Assembly: GCA_020631675.1 (NCBI GenBank) | Contig: JAHDGT010000004.1 | Span: forward strand, 1-29,036 | From: Bacteroidota bacterium | GTDB taxonomy: Bacteria > Bacteroidota > Bacteroidia > Chitinophagales > UBA2359 | Length of the DNA stretch: 29,036 nucleotides | Reading direction: 5' to 3' | In this document: positions 8,652 through 16,386 of the stretch, in pieces | Position numbering within the stretch: the first letter of the stretch is position 1 | Layout: every line of letters begins with the position of its first letter | Made by a program: the position numbers and the translations under genes | The notes under the pieces: model-generated | What the model saw: only the letters and a program-made list of their open reading frames with translations | Told to the model about the DNA's origin: nothing | Databases searched by the model: none

Positions 8652-9746
8652 TTAATCGTAAAACATCTCTCCCTGCTTTGCTGCACGTTGTCCAGCTTCT
8701 TCTCTTGCGGTCACCCTTATGATATCTGTATCTAAGCGTTTGAATTCTTTTGCTGCCTGCTCATACATTTGCAGTGAAGTACGCAAGTGTTTGCCTACTT
8801 TTTCAAAATGCGTTTCATAACGCTTTAATCGGTCTTGTAGGGCTGCCAGATCCGCCATTACTTGCTTTGCCGAATCTTCGATTTTTAAGGCTTTCAGTCC
8901 TTGTAAAACGGTTTGTAAATAAGCATAGAAGGTAGTAGGAGATACTAGGATCACTCGCTTGCTAAAAGCGTATTCTAATAGGTCATTACTGATCGCTCTG
9001 TGGTTAAGCAGGTAGTGGTAAATACCTTCTGCGGGTATGAACATGAATGCGAAGTCGGTCGTGCCCTTAGCGGGTAAAATGTATTTCGCGGTCTCGTCTA
9101 CTCGTTTTTTCACATCCCGCAAAAAGGCTTTTTCTATGCGCTGTCGTTGGGCGGGATCCGGCTCGCTCAATAACTTTTCATACTGACTAAAGCTGAACTT
9201 CGCATCAATAGGAATGATTTGATCCCGAAAGAAAACCGCAGCGTCTACTATGATGCCGTCAGGGAAGCGGTATTGTAGTTTATAGTTTTCGGATGATAGG
9301 GTGTTGTCTAATAATTGCTCTAAAAAATATTCTCCCCAGATTCCGCGTTGTTTAGGGTTTTGTAAAATGCGCTCTAAACTGCGCATTTGGTGAGCGAAAC
9401 CCAATATTTGGTCATTGGTACCTTGTACGCGTTCCAACTGTGCGCTCAGCTCTCGCACTAAAGTAGATTGTTGATCCCCTTGCTGTGATAAATGACGTGC
9501 GGTATGCTGTTGATGCTGCCCGATCTGGTGCATGATGTAGTCCAAGCGTTGCTGCGTTTCCGTTCTTGAACGGGCGTCATTATGCTGAAATTCCGCACGC
9601 AACTCGCTCAGCAAGCGAAGCATGATCTGCTGACTTTGCCCATCTTGTTCTATGCCCTGTTTATTGGTCCATTGCAGGAGAATGAGCACGAGTAGCGCAA
9701 TTAAAATGGAGATGGCTAAAAGAAGGAGAACGGTCTCGTAGGCCAT
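8652..9746 (-). CDS. rmuC: RmuC-family DNA recombination protein
   Basis: RmuC proteins limit inversions at short inverted repeats and have a PD-(D/E)XK nuclease-like core. The 364-residue product has an N-terminal membrane anchor (5-25), a Gln/His-rich coiled coil (about 35-115), and the RmuC core from about 120. Core motifs are RGIWGEYFLEQLL (134-146), VDAAVFF with DAKFSFSQYEKLL (181-193), and the FMFIPAEGIY strand. Biochemical activity is poorly known for the family. It follows aroE after 54 bp on the same strand, so the two may form an operon. Its inverted-repeat role is notable given the structured repeats in this window, but that link is inference. Confidence 0.93.
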   Translation of the reverse strand: MAYETVLLLLAISILIALLVLILLQWTNKQGIEQDGQSQQIMLRLLSELRAEFQHNDARSRTETQQRLDYIMHQIGQHQQHTARHLSQQGDQQSTLVRELSAQLERVQGTNDQILGFAHQMRSLERILQNPKQRGIWGEYFLEQLLDNTLSSENYKLQYRFPDGIIVDAAVFFRDQIIPIDAKFSFSQYEKLLSEPDPAQRQRIEKAFLRDVKKRVDETAKYILPAKGTTDFAFMFIPAEGIYHYLLNHRAISNDLLEYAFSKRVILVSPTTFYAYLQTVLQGLKALKIEDSAKQVMADLAALQDRLKRYETHFEKVGKHLRTSLQMYEQAAKEFKRLDTDIIRVTAREEAGQRAAKQGEMFYD

Positions 9747-9800
9747 AGGTCGGCTATAGCTTTCATTAAAAAATAAAAGCGCTACGAATGAGAAGTAGGG

Positions 9801-10601
9801 CTAAGATAAGCTATTCTTATCATTCCATATCTCCCAAGCGCGCTCTGCCTGTAGTTTTAGCATGGCCGCCCCATTCGCTATGGTGGCTCCTTGCGCTTTG
9901 GCTTTTTGAAGGAAGGCGGTTTCGGCGGGATTGTATACTAAGTCATAGCAAATATGCTGCTTGCTAAGTTCAGCGTAGGGAATAGCTGGAAAGCGGTCTA
10001 CATCTGGGTAAGTACCCAGGGGGGTAGTGTTAATGATGAGGTGGTAAGCGTCAAGATGGTCTTTCTTAAGCTGCTTGTAAGAAAACTGTTTTTCGCTTTT
10101 CGGATTTCTTGAGACAAAAGTGTAGGCTATGCCTAGCTTTTCCAAGACATAGGCAACAGCTTTTGAGGCTCCTCCAGTGCCCAATATCAATGCGCCTTTG
10201 GTATAGTTGAATTGTACTTGCGCTAATAGTGGGCGAAGCGAATGCTCAAAACCATAAGCATCTGTATTATGCCCGATCAACTGTAACGTTTGTGCTGTTC
10301 CTTTGAATTGAATGGTGTTCACCGCACCAATATCGCTGGCTTGCGGAGATAGATCATCTAAGTAGGGAATGACCAATTGCTTATAGGGGATCGTCACATT
10401 CAAACCGCAAAGTTGTTCTCCCGTATTGGTTAGCGCAAAGCGAAAGGCTTGTATCAGAGCGGGGAACTCTCGAATCGAAGCAAGGGGGAATAGGCGATAA
10501 TTATGGGTATCAGCAATGCCCAATTCAGCGAATTTTTGAGCAAAGTAAGTAGGGGAGAAGGAGTGCCCAAGGGGGTAACCTATTAGTCCGTATACATTCA
10601 T
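9801..10601 (-). CDS. aroE: Shikimate dehydrogenase
   Basis: Reduces 3-dehydroshikimate to shikimate with NADPH in the cytoplasmic chorismate pathway. Length is 266 residues, standard for AroE. Substrate-site motifs are GHSFSPTYF (12-20), NVTIPYK with catalytic Lys K74, GAVNTI (92-97) and HNTDAYGF with Asp D114. The nucleotide-binding glycine loop is GTGGASKAV (141-149). The C-terminal part keeps YDLVYNPAETAFL and a final GAAMLKLQAERAWEIW helix. Upstream on the minus strand a near-match to the -7 box (TTAATTTG) lies just before the ATG. No other aro genes are in the window. Confidence 0.97.
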   Translation of the reverse strand: MNVYGLIGYPLGHSFSPTYFAQKFAELGIADTHNYRLFPLASIREFPALIQAFRFALTNTGEQLCGLNVTIPYKQLVIPYLDDLSPQASDIGAVNTIQFKGTAQTLQLIGHNTDAYGFEHSLRPLLAQVQFNYTKGALILGTGGASKAVAYVLEKLGIAYTFVSRNPKSEKQFSYKQLKKDHLDAYHLIINTTPLGTYPDVDRFPAIPYAELSKQHICYDLVYNPAETAFLQKAKAQGATIANGAAMLKLQAERAWEIWNDKNSLS

Positions 10602-10715
10602 ACCGCAAATTAAAGTGGTATCTGCATAATGGCAGCCTATTGTTTTGTAATTACCGCATCTTTTTCACTATATTTAACATAGGGCTAACAAAACAAACGT
10701 TCGTTCTGCTCTTGT

Positions 10716-10974
10716 CGCGCAAGGGATAGTAGTGGTTATGAAGCCGCTGAATGCGCCCTGAGCGGCGGCTGGGAAAAGCGACCTTGGAAGCTCTTTGCCA
10801 GCCTGCCAGCGAAGCAGCGGGCAGCGGCTGAATTTGAACGGATAGCCCGGTGACCGCAGTGAAAGGCTGACGCCTTTAGACATAAGATCCAAGACGTAAG
10901 ACATAAGATTTCCTGCTCGGTGTCGATTTGCTGTTGAGCGATCGTTTAAAGGCTTTTATTGCGGGCATGCGCCC
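10716..10974 (+). repeat. Structured intergenic repeat, copy B (diverged)
   Basis: Forward orientation, between the divergent aroE and helical-repeat genes. Head GCGCAAGGGATAGTAGTGG starts at 10718. The outer stem is AGCCGCT (10742-10748) with AGCGGCT (10823-10829). The inner hairpin is GGCTGG (10767-10772) with CCAGCC (10798-10803). A CTGCC/GGCAG hairpin follows around AGCGAAGCAGC. The tail ACGGATAGCCCGG is conserved. The 3' arm runs from CCGCAGTGAAAG to CTTTTATTGCGGGC and ends in the terminal hairpin GGGCATGCGCCC. The 19-nt loop seen in the other copies is degenerate here. Confidence 0.8.
10878..10912 (+). repeat. Five-unit heptad array (AGAYNNR) in the arm of copy B
   Basis: Five consecutive 7-mers: AGACATA, AGATCCA, AGACGTA, AGACATA, AGATTTC. 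The first four positions are nearly constant (AGA then C or T). A related array occurs at 16329-16384. GCTGACGCC flanks both arrays. Confidence 0.6.
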
Positions 10975-11104
10975 TGATGATGATGTTGATGATAAATATC
11001 GAGAAGACAATTGAACAAGACGAATACTCTTATATAATATACATCCCTAAGCCGACGACATAAGGTCCTCTCTTTATTGTTGTCACTTTTAAACAGAATA
11101 AGCT

Positions 11105-12481
11105 ATGCTCGAATTTATCTTTCACTCAAGAATATGCAGAGGCGTTTTTGCCTTGGGGCTTTGTTTCATGGTCTGTGCCAGTGCCCAAGCACAGATCAAA
11201 GACGGACTAAAGGCGGTCAAAAAGGGCGATATGGATGCTGCTTTCTCGGCTTTCAAGGCTGATGTGGGTACGGAATATGTTGAATTGGTGGCCATGTATA
11301 ATATGGCTAAATTGTACATGAACCCTGAGTTTTCTAATCACAATATTGATTCGGCGGGTGCTTTACTGAGCCGTGCGATCGCAGGTAGAAAAGGCATGCC
11401 ATCTGATATGCGCTCTAAGCTATCTAAAATGGATGAGACTTTTTCTTCTGTGAAAACCGTGAAGAAAAAGGCGGCGCGAGCGGCTTATGCTCTTGCTGAA
11501 GAAGAAAATACCGTTGATGGTTACAATAGCTTCATCAAATATCATTGGGAAGGGGATAGGGCTTTAGATAGCAAAGCCTCTAAGTCGCGCAATAAAATGA
11601 TCATCGCACAGACCAAAGCCATCAATACACCTGCTGCTTGGGAAGAGCTGATGACTGAATACGGGGCGAATATGAAGAAGAAAACGCCTGCTTTTTACAA
11701 GCGTGCGGAAATGAGCTTGTTCGAGACTTCTATGCGCCAGAACGGTTGGAATACTTATGATGCTTTCGCGAAGAAATACCCTAAGAATGTATATGTGAAA
11801 GACAGCTCTCGGGTGGAGTATTTAGCGGCCCGTGATAAAAACAACTTACACGCTTACCAAACTTTTGTGGACATTTACACGGAGAGTACCTACGTGAATA
11901 TGGCCGTGAATGATCTGGCCGAACATACCGCAAAAGAGAATACTATTGACGCTTACAGTAAGTTTTTAACTACCTATCCTAAGCATGAAAAAGCGGATGA
12001 CCTTTGGTTGAAGTTCTATAAAGTGTATAAGCAAGGTGCGGGTGCTGAAGAGATCAAGCTATTCAAGTATGAGTATGAAAACTTCCCGCATAAAGATGTT
12101 TTAGAAAAGGATCTTGCTGTGCTGAATAGCGATCAAGAAGAGACCGACTGGCGCAAAGCGAAAGCGGAGGATACCTTTGAGGGCTATTTTGAGTTCATCC
12201 AGAACCACAAGATGGGTAAGCGTTTAGAAGAAGCCAAGACAGAGATTTATGATGAACTGAAAGACAGTGATTCTGAGGCGGATCTTTCTTATTTTGTACA
12301 GTCTTTCCCCAAGCATGAAAAAGCGAACGATATCTGGGAGAAACTTTACGAGAAATTCAAAAACGATTACGGTTTGGATAAATTACAAGGTTTCTTGGAT
12401 CGTTATCCTGATTTTCCTTTCAAAGCACGCGCAAAGATGGAACGTGAAACGTATCTTCGTGAAGGTGGTGGCGACAATTAA
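11105..12481 (+). CDS. Secreted helical-repeat (TPR-like) protein
   Basis: The 458-residue product has a signal peptide (1-30, cleavage after ASAQAQ), so it is periplasmic or outer-membrane associated. The rest is alpha-helical and built of about nine degenerate units of 35-45 residues. Unit cores include NTVDGYNSFIKYH, NTYDAFAKKYPK, NLHAYQTFVDIY, NTIDAYSKFLTTYPKHEKA, DTFEGYFEFIQNH, ADLSYFVQSFPKHEKAN and LDKLQGFLDRYPDFP. The pattern (A)YxxFxxxYPK resembles TPR or outer-membrane lipoprotein solenoids that scaffold protein complexes. No catalytic motif is seen. Function not recognised. A strong terminator follows, and the neighbouring secreted WD40 gene converges on it. Confidence 0.85.
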   Translation: MLEFIFHSRICRGVFALGLCFMVCASAQAQIKDGLKAVKKGDMDAAFSAFKADVGTEYVELVAMYNMAKLYMNPEFSNHNIDSAGALLSRAIAGRKGMPSDMRSKLSKMDETFSSVKTVKKKAARAAYALAEEENTVDGYNSFIKYHWEGDRALDSKASKSRNKMIIAQTKAINTPAAWEELMTEYGANMKKKTPAFYKRAEMSLFETSMRQNGWNTYDAFAKKYPKNVYVKDSSRVEYLAARDKNNLHAYQTFVDIYTESTYVNMAVNDLAEHTAKENTIDAYSKFLTTYPKHEKADDLWLKFYKVYKQGAGAEEIKLFKYEYENFPHKDVLEKDLAVLNSDQEETDWRKAKAEDTFEGYFEFIQNHKMGKRLEEAKTEIYDELKDSDSEADLSYFVQSFPKHEKANDIWEKLYEKFKNDYGLDKLQGFLDRYPDFPFKARAKMERETYLREGGGDN

Positions 12482-12532
12482 TTTGGTCGCATTTTTGCAA
12501 AGTTAGAATTGATCTTTTAACACCTTATTTTT

Positions 12533-12573
12533 CGCTCACCTGATACCTTGGTATCGGTGAGCGATTTTTTTTT
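12533..12573 (+). terminator. Rho-independent terminator of the helical-repeat gene
   Basis: CGCTCACC-GATACC at 12533-12547 (with a bulged T) pairs with GGTATC-GGTGAGCG ending near 12563, followed by a run of nine T (12565-12573). It lies about 50 bases after the stop codon at 12481 and works on the plus strand. Confidence 0.85.
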
Positions 12574-12590
12574 AAAAAAATATCCGGGTC

Positions 12591-14156
12591 TTAATCTTCT
12601 TTTGTACCCGCTATTGAAAATTTCACCGCATCAGAATTGTCCAGATCAGAACTCAATGAGATGCGCTTCGTTCTTCGACCATCATTGATAGATACCGCAG
12701 CGGTGTTCGGTGGTCGCTCTCCTTCATTATGCGCATGTAAGATCAAGTAATTATCCCCATTGGGGTCTAAGCTGAAACGGATCTTCTTTTTCTTATTGCG
12801 CAGTGCATATTCCTTCAGCAACCATTCTCCATTCAAAAACAAGGAAATGGTATCCCCATCTTCATACTCAGAGTCCCAAACAAATATCTCTATATCATCC
12901 GCGTTCACCACTACTTTCTTACCGGTCTTCACACTCCGATCACCTAAAGAATCAGGTAAGTTTCGTGTGTTATAGGTGAGCTTAAAACCCTCTAAATTTC
13001 TAGGGTCTACTATTTCTGGTTCAGGTTTTGGGGCAGGTTCTGGCGCTGATTCAAGCTCAGCTTGCTGTGGTTTTTTCTTCTTCACTACTGGTGGAGTAGG
13101 AGGCGTATGAGGCGTAGGAGGTACAGGTGGGGCTGGGGTTTCCGCTGTTTCTTCTTTCTTTTCTTCAATGATCTCAGCCGGAGGCGGAATATCCATCGTC
13201 CATAATTTCACTTGATCTTCGTCGGCAGTAAGTAGTTGGGTACCATCTAAGCTTACATCAACTTTTGTAACAGGGGTCGTATGTTCACCAGATAGGTTTT
13301 GCATCACCTGACCCGTTGAAGGGCGGTAAATGATCGCCTTGGTCATTACATGCCCCGTCAAGAGCTCCCCCATCGGAAAGAAGTCGATTTCTGTACTAGG
13401 TCCCCTTTGAGTCGCCTCGAACTCATTCAACTTAGCGGTCGTATCCACATCCCAAAGCTGAAGCTGGCCGTCTCTACAAATCGTAGCAACATTCGCACCC
13501 GTATAATTAAATTTCACGTCCTGTACAAAATGACCATTACAGCTCAAGATCTTTCGCAATTCCATACCCGTATTCAAGTCGATGATACGTAAAAAACGCC
13601 CTTCCACCAATGCCAATCGATTGTGGATATAGTCAATGTCAGCATCAAAAATATTGCGCCCGTAGTCTTTATAGATCTCTAAAGCACCCCCTTCTATCAC
13701 GTTCACCGTATAGATCTTACCATCAGAACCCCCATAATAGATCTGCTTGCCTCCTGTATCAAAAAAGGCGAAACTGAAGTATTCCGGACGTACCGCACTG
13801 GGTAAAATAGTGTGCGAATCAAAGATCAAGGTATCCTGAACAAGATCCCAGACCTTGACCGAGCCATCATCACTGGCCGTAGCGAAATACCTGTTATTCG
13901 GGTGGAAACTGATCTGGCGCACATCATCGGTATGCCCTCTAAATGTATGCGTCAGCTTTTTACTTTGCGCGTCGCGAACCAGCACCAAACCATTCTCATG
14001 CGCGGTCACGAATTTTTTGCCATTCGGCGTGAAGGTCAAAGCCGTGACCTTATCCGCATGGCTGAAACTCTTGCGGGTCGTAAAGTTCTTCAGCTGCCCG
14101 AATAGATCCGCACTTCCGCTGATCAGCAATAGTATAAAAAGTGGTAAATATCTCAT
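12591..14156 (-). CDS. Secreted WD40-repeat protein with proline-rich linker and C-terminal beta domain
   Basis: The open frame extends to 14255, but I place the start at the internal ATG at 14156. It gives a clean signal peptide (MRYLPLFILLLISGSADLFGQ), and a -7 box at 14177-14184 lies just upstream. Product is 521 residues. WD40-type blades fill about 27-322 (HTDDVRQISFHPNNRYFATA, ASDDGSVKVWDL, CRDGQLQLWDV, ADEDQVKLWTM). A Pro/Lys/Glu linker spans 325-384 (PPTPHTPPTPPVVKKKK). The C-terminal domain (about 385-515) has WDSEYEDGDTISLFLNGEWL and HNEGERPPNTAAVSI, a module I know as recurrent in secreted Bacteroidota proteins. Probably an extracytoplasmic scaffold; partner unknown. Confidence 0.85.
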   Translation of the reverse strand: MRYLPLFILLLISGSADLFGQLKNFTTRKSFSHADKVTALTFTPNGKKFVTAHENGLVLVRDAQSKKLTHTFRGHTDDVRQISFHPNNRYFATASDDGSVKVWDLVQDTLIFDSHTILPSAVRPEYFSFAFFDTGGKQIYYGGSDGKIYTVNVIEGGALEIYKDYGRNIFDADIDYIHNRLALVEGRFLRIIDLNTGMELRKILSCNGHFVQDVKFNYTGANVATICRDGQLQLWDVDTTAKLNEFEATQRGPSTEIDFFPMGELLTGHVMTKAIIYRPSTGQVMQNLSGEHTTPVTKVDVSLDGTQLLTADEDQVKLWTMDIPPPAEIIEEKKEETAETPAPPVPPTPHTPPTPPVVKKKKPQQAELESAPEPAPKPEPEIVDPRNLEGFKLTYNTRNLPDSLGDRSVKTGKKVVVNADDIEIFVWDSEYEDGDTISLFLNGEWLLKEYALRNKKKKIRFSLDPNGDNYLILHAHNEGERPPNTAAVSINDGRRTKRISLSSDLDNSDAVKFSIAGTKED

Positions 14157-14176
14157 CTCTGTATGCTTTCTGGTGG

Positions 14177-14184
14177 CAAAGTTA
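14177..14184 (-). promoter_or_regulatory. Candidate -7 box (TAACTTTG) for the WD40 gene
   Basis: Exact TAnnTTTG match on the minus strand, 20 bases before the ATG at 14156. It lies inside the longer open frame and so argues for the internal start. No TTG at standard spacing. Confidence 0.45.
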
Positions 14185-14278
14185 AGTAAATAGCAAACCG
14201 ATCGCCCCAGTTCATAGACGTGATCCAGCGGCAGATGTTGAATATGTCTTAGCATTTAACCAATTTTATGGTTTAGCA

Positions 14279-14534
14279 GGGCGCGTGCCCGCAATAAAAA
14301 GGGTATTCTCCTGTCGTACAATAAATGTTCGGTGCAGCACGCAAGACGCCCATGTAGGACGTCTCTACGGGTTTTGTCCCTTTTCACTGCGTCCACCGGG
14401 CTATCCGTTCCTACAAAATGGGCTATCTGGGGGTTCGTTGCACTACTTGGCGGTGGCTACCTCTGGGCCGCCCCCGCCAAGCAGGCACTCACACCCCATC
14501 TATCCCATTTAGTACCACTCCTATCCCTCGCGCG
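14279..14534 (-). repeat. Structured intergenic repeat, copy C
   Basis: Reverse orientation, between two divergent genes. Read on the minus strand: head GCGCGAGGGATAGGAGTGG, then an outer stem AAATGGG/CCCATTT continued by GGGGT/ACCCC. The central hairpin CTTGGCGG/CCGCCAAG (14446-14453/14474-14481) encloses the conserved loop. The tail is ACGGATAGCCCGG and the 3' arm GTGAAAAGGG...CCCTTTTTATTGCGGGC. The arm carries a nested hairpin, AGACGCCC/GGACGTCT (14344-14351/14357-14364). The first 140 bases are nearly identical to copy E, with two differences seen. Confidence 0.85.
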
Positions 14535-14547
14535 AAATTGGCAAGAA

Positions 14548-14580
14548 TTGTCGTTTAAATCATTGTAAACCGTACCTTTG
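14548..14580 (+). promoter_or_regulatory. Candidate Bacteroidota promoter TTG-N22-TACCTTTG
   Basis: TTG at 14548-14550 and TACCTTTG at 14573-14580 fit the phylum consensus (TTG, 17-23 bp, TAnnTTTG). It reads rightward toward the cytochrome c peroxidase, which would give a leader of about 270 bases. It begins 14 bp outside the head of repeat C. Confidence 0.45.
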
Positions 14581-14589
14581 TGTGACTTT

Positions 14590-14641
14590 GAACGTCCAAT
14601 GACGTTCTTATTTTGTGCCAAAAATCTTTCCACTTGGCACA
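14590..14641. promoter_or_regulatory. Two inverted repeats in the peroxidase leader
   Basis: GAACGT/ACGTTC (14590-14595/14602-14607, 6-base spacer) and TGTGCCAA/TTGGCACA (14614-14621/14634-14641, 12-base loop). They lie just downstream of the candidate promoter, where an operator or a leader hairpin would be. The role is inferred. Confidence 0.35.
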
Positions 14642-14856
14642 GCATTTGACTTATTAGTATTTGTATTAGAACACGATCTTTAGTTGGTTGGTCAACATTG
14701 TTTGTCCACTTATGTTTTTATTATAGTGGATTATCGGCTGTACTGATACACACCCCTCTTTTCCAACCTACCATTTTTTACTAGCTTGCTGATTCGCATT
14801 ATAGAAATCCGTCTATGATGTACGTTCTTTATATTAGAATACCAATGTTTTTGATT

Positions 14857-16218
14857 ATGCGTTCGTTCACACGTGCTACTGCCATTTTATTACTGTTCAT
14901 TGGGGCGATCAGTACGGGCTGTCAAACAGAGCCCGAAGAAATTGAACTCACCTATTTAGACAGCGCGTTAAATGACCTTCTGGCCGTAAGCTCTAATGGC
15001 ATAGGGGCAAGCCACTACCGCCTGCCGCAAAGCGATGATTTCGCTAACATCCCGCAAGATCCTAATAATCCTATCTCGCCTTCAAAGGTGGAGTTGGGAC
15101 GTATGCTTTTTCACGAAACCGTGATCGGCAACGAAGCCAAGAATGCTTCTGGTATGGGTACTTATTCTTGTGCGAGCTGTCACCATGCCGCCGGAGGCTT
15201 CCAAGCTTGCCTGCCACAAGGCTTAGGCGATGGAGGAGTTGGCTTTGGTACTACTGGTGAAGGTCGATTCCACTCCGCTGATTATGCTTTAGAAGACATT
15301 GATGTGCAGCCTGTGCGCACGCCATCGGCATTAAATATCGCCTACCAAAGCAATGTTTTATGGAATGGACAGTTCGGGGCGAATGGTGTGAATGTGGGTA
15401 CAGAATCAAAATGGACGCCTGAAACACCTATCGCTAAGAACTTTTTGGGTTTTGACGGAGCAGAGATACAAGCCATAGCGGGTTTGGATGTTCACCGTAT
15501 GTTGGTGGATACCAGCTTAACCAATCAATACCCGGTTTACGAAGAATTGTTCAATGAAGCTTTCGCTGATTTCCCAGAAGAAGAACGAGTAAGCAATATC
15601 ACTGCGGGTTTGGCGATTGCAGCTTATGAACGTACACTACTGCCTAACCAAGCACCTTTCCAGCGTTGGTTGAATGGAGATCATAGTGCGATGTCACAAG
15701 ATCAAAAAGTAGGAGCTATTTTATTTTTTGGCAAAGGAAAGTGCAGCAGTTGCCACGATGGTCCTGCATTGAGTAGCATGGAGTTCCACGCTTTAGGTAT
15801 GAATGATCTTCACCTATCCCCAGAAGCCATCAATGTAGAAGCAGATAATGAAGCGCGACTAGGTAGAGCCAGCTTCACTAAAAACCCTATGGATCGCTTC
15901 AAATTCAAAGTACCTCAACTCTATAATTTGAAAGATTCTCCTTTTTACGGACATGGTGCCAGCTTCACCTCTGTAAAAGATGTGATCGACTATAAAAATA
16001 ATGCAGAGGCAGAGAACCCGAATGTTTCATCAACACAATTAGCGGATGACTTCGAACCGCTTTTCTTAACAGACGAAGAAGTGGCTAAAATGGCTGACTT
16101 TATTGACAATGCCCTTAGAGATGGTCACTTAGACCGCTTTAACCCAGAAAGCCTTCCGTCGGGGCAATGCTTCCCGAATAATGATGAGGTATCCAAAGAG
16201 GATATGGGCTGTGAGTAA
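14857..16218 (+). CDS. Di-heme cytochrome c peroxidase family lipoprotein
   Basis: Family members reduce hydrogen peroxide or, in the MauG branch, oxidise protein substrates using two c-type hemes. Both heme sites are present: CASCH and CSSCH, residues 119-123 and 310-314 counted from the upstream in-frame ATG at 14815. ATGs also occur at 14845 and 14857. I prefer 14857 because it gives a normal lipoprotein signal (MRSFTRATAILLLFIGAISTGC) ending in a lipobox cysteine. The product is then 453 residues and lipid-anchored outside the cytoplasm. FKVPQLYNLKDSPFYGHGASF is the conserved block after heme 2. The hydrophilic C-terminus holds two extra cysteines. The gene stands alone, with its own long leader and a strong terminator. 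Peroxidase versus MauG-like activity is unresolved. Confidence 0.92.
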   Translation: MRSFTRATAILLLFIGAISTGCQTEPEEIELTYLDSALNDLLAVSSNGIGASHYRLPQSDDFANIPQDPNNPISPSKVELGRMLFHETVIGNEAKNASGMGTYSCASCHHAAGGFQACLPQGLGDGGVGFGTTGEGRFHSADYALEDIDVQPVRTPSALNIAYQSNVLWNGQFGANGVNVGTESKWTPETPIAKNFLGFDGAEIQAIAGLDVHRMLVDTSLTNQYPVYEELFNEAFADFPEEERVSNITAGLAIAAYERTLLPNQAPFQRWLNGDHSAMSQDQKVGAILFFGKGKCSSCHDGPALSSMEFHALGMNDLHLSPEAINVEADNEARLGRASFTKNPMDRFKFKVPQLYNLKDSPFYGHGASFTSVKDVIDYKNNAEAENPNVSSTQLADDFEPLFLTDEEVAKMADFIDNALRDGHLDRFNPESLPSGQCFPNNDEVSKEDMGCE

Positions 16219-16246
16219 GTAAGTACAAAGCTATTGATCGACCCAA

Positions 16247-16284
16247 TAAAAAAAGGCGGCGAGGATTTCCTCGCCGCCTTTTTT
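16247..16284. terminator. Bidirectional Rho-independent terminator
   Basis: Perfect 11-bp GC-rich stem 16255-16265/16268-16278 (GGCGGCGAGGA) with loop TT, flanked by eight A before and six T after, so it can act on both strands. It lies between the peroxidase (stop 16218) and the converging bamA (stop 16387). Confidence 0.92.
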
Positions 16285-16328
16285 AGTCTTAGGCACTTGG
16301 ACAAAAGTAAGCGTTCGGCGTCAGCACG

Positions 16329-16384
16329 AAGTCTCATGTCTCGAATCTCAAATCTCTTGTCTGATTTCCTATATCTGATCTATT
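16329..16384 (-). repeat. Heptad tandem array next to the bamA stop
   Basis: Seven in-phase 7-mers on the plus strand: AAGTCTC, ATGTCTC, GAATCTC, AAATCTC, TTGTCTG, ATTTCCT, ATATCTG, with an eighth degenerate unit. On the minus strand they read AGAYNNR, as in the array within repeat B. GGCGTCAGC at 16317-16325 is the reverse complement of the GCTGACGCC that precedes the array in B. Confidence 0.6.
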
Positions 16385-16386
16385 TT

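Noticed and set aside
10674..10904. 76-residue minus-strand frame over repeat copy B
   Set aside because: Same reasoning: it overlaps the non-coding repeat and has no counterpart in the other copies.
11011..11038. E. coli-like promoter TTGAAC-N16-TATAAT before the helical-repeat gene
   Set aside because: Bacteroidota primary sigma factors use a different consensus (TAnnTTTG), and the match falls in AT-rich DNA where it can arise by chance.
14157..14255. N-terminal extension of the WD40 protein
   Set aside because: It would bury the signal peptide behind 33 residues and cover a -7 box; the ATG at 14156 is better.
14285..14645. Small frames across repeat copy C
   Set aside because: They cover the structured repeat, differ between copies, and show no conserved reading frame; the pattern of change follows stems, not codons.
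14635..14652. Sigma-54-like sequence TTGGCAC-AGCAT-TTGA
   Set aside because: The -12 element is TTGA rather than the nearly invariant TTGC, the site overlaps an inverted repeat, and no sigma-54 activator is nearby.
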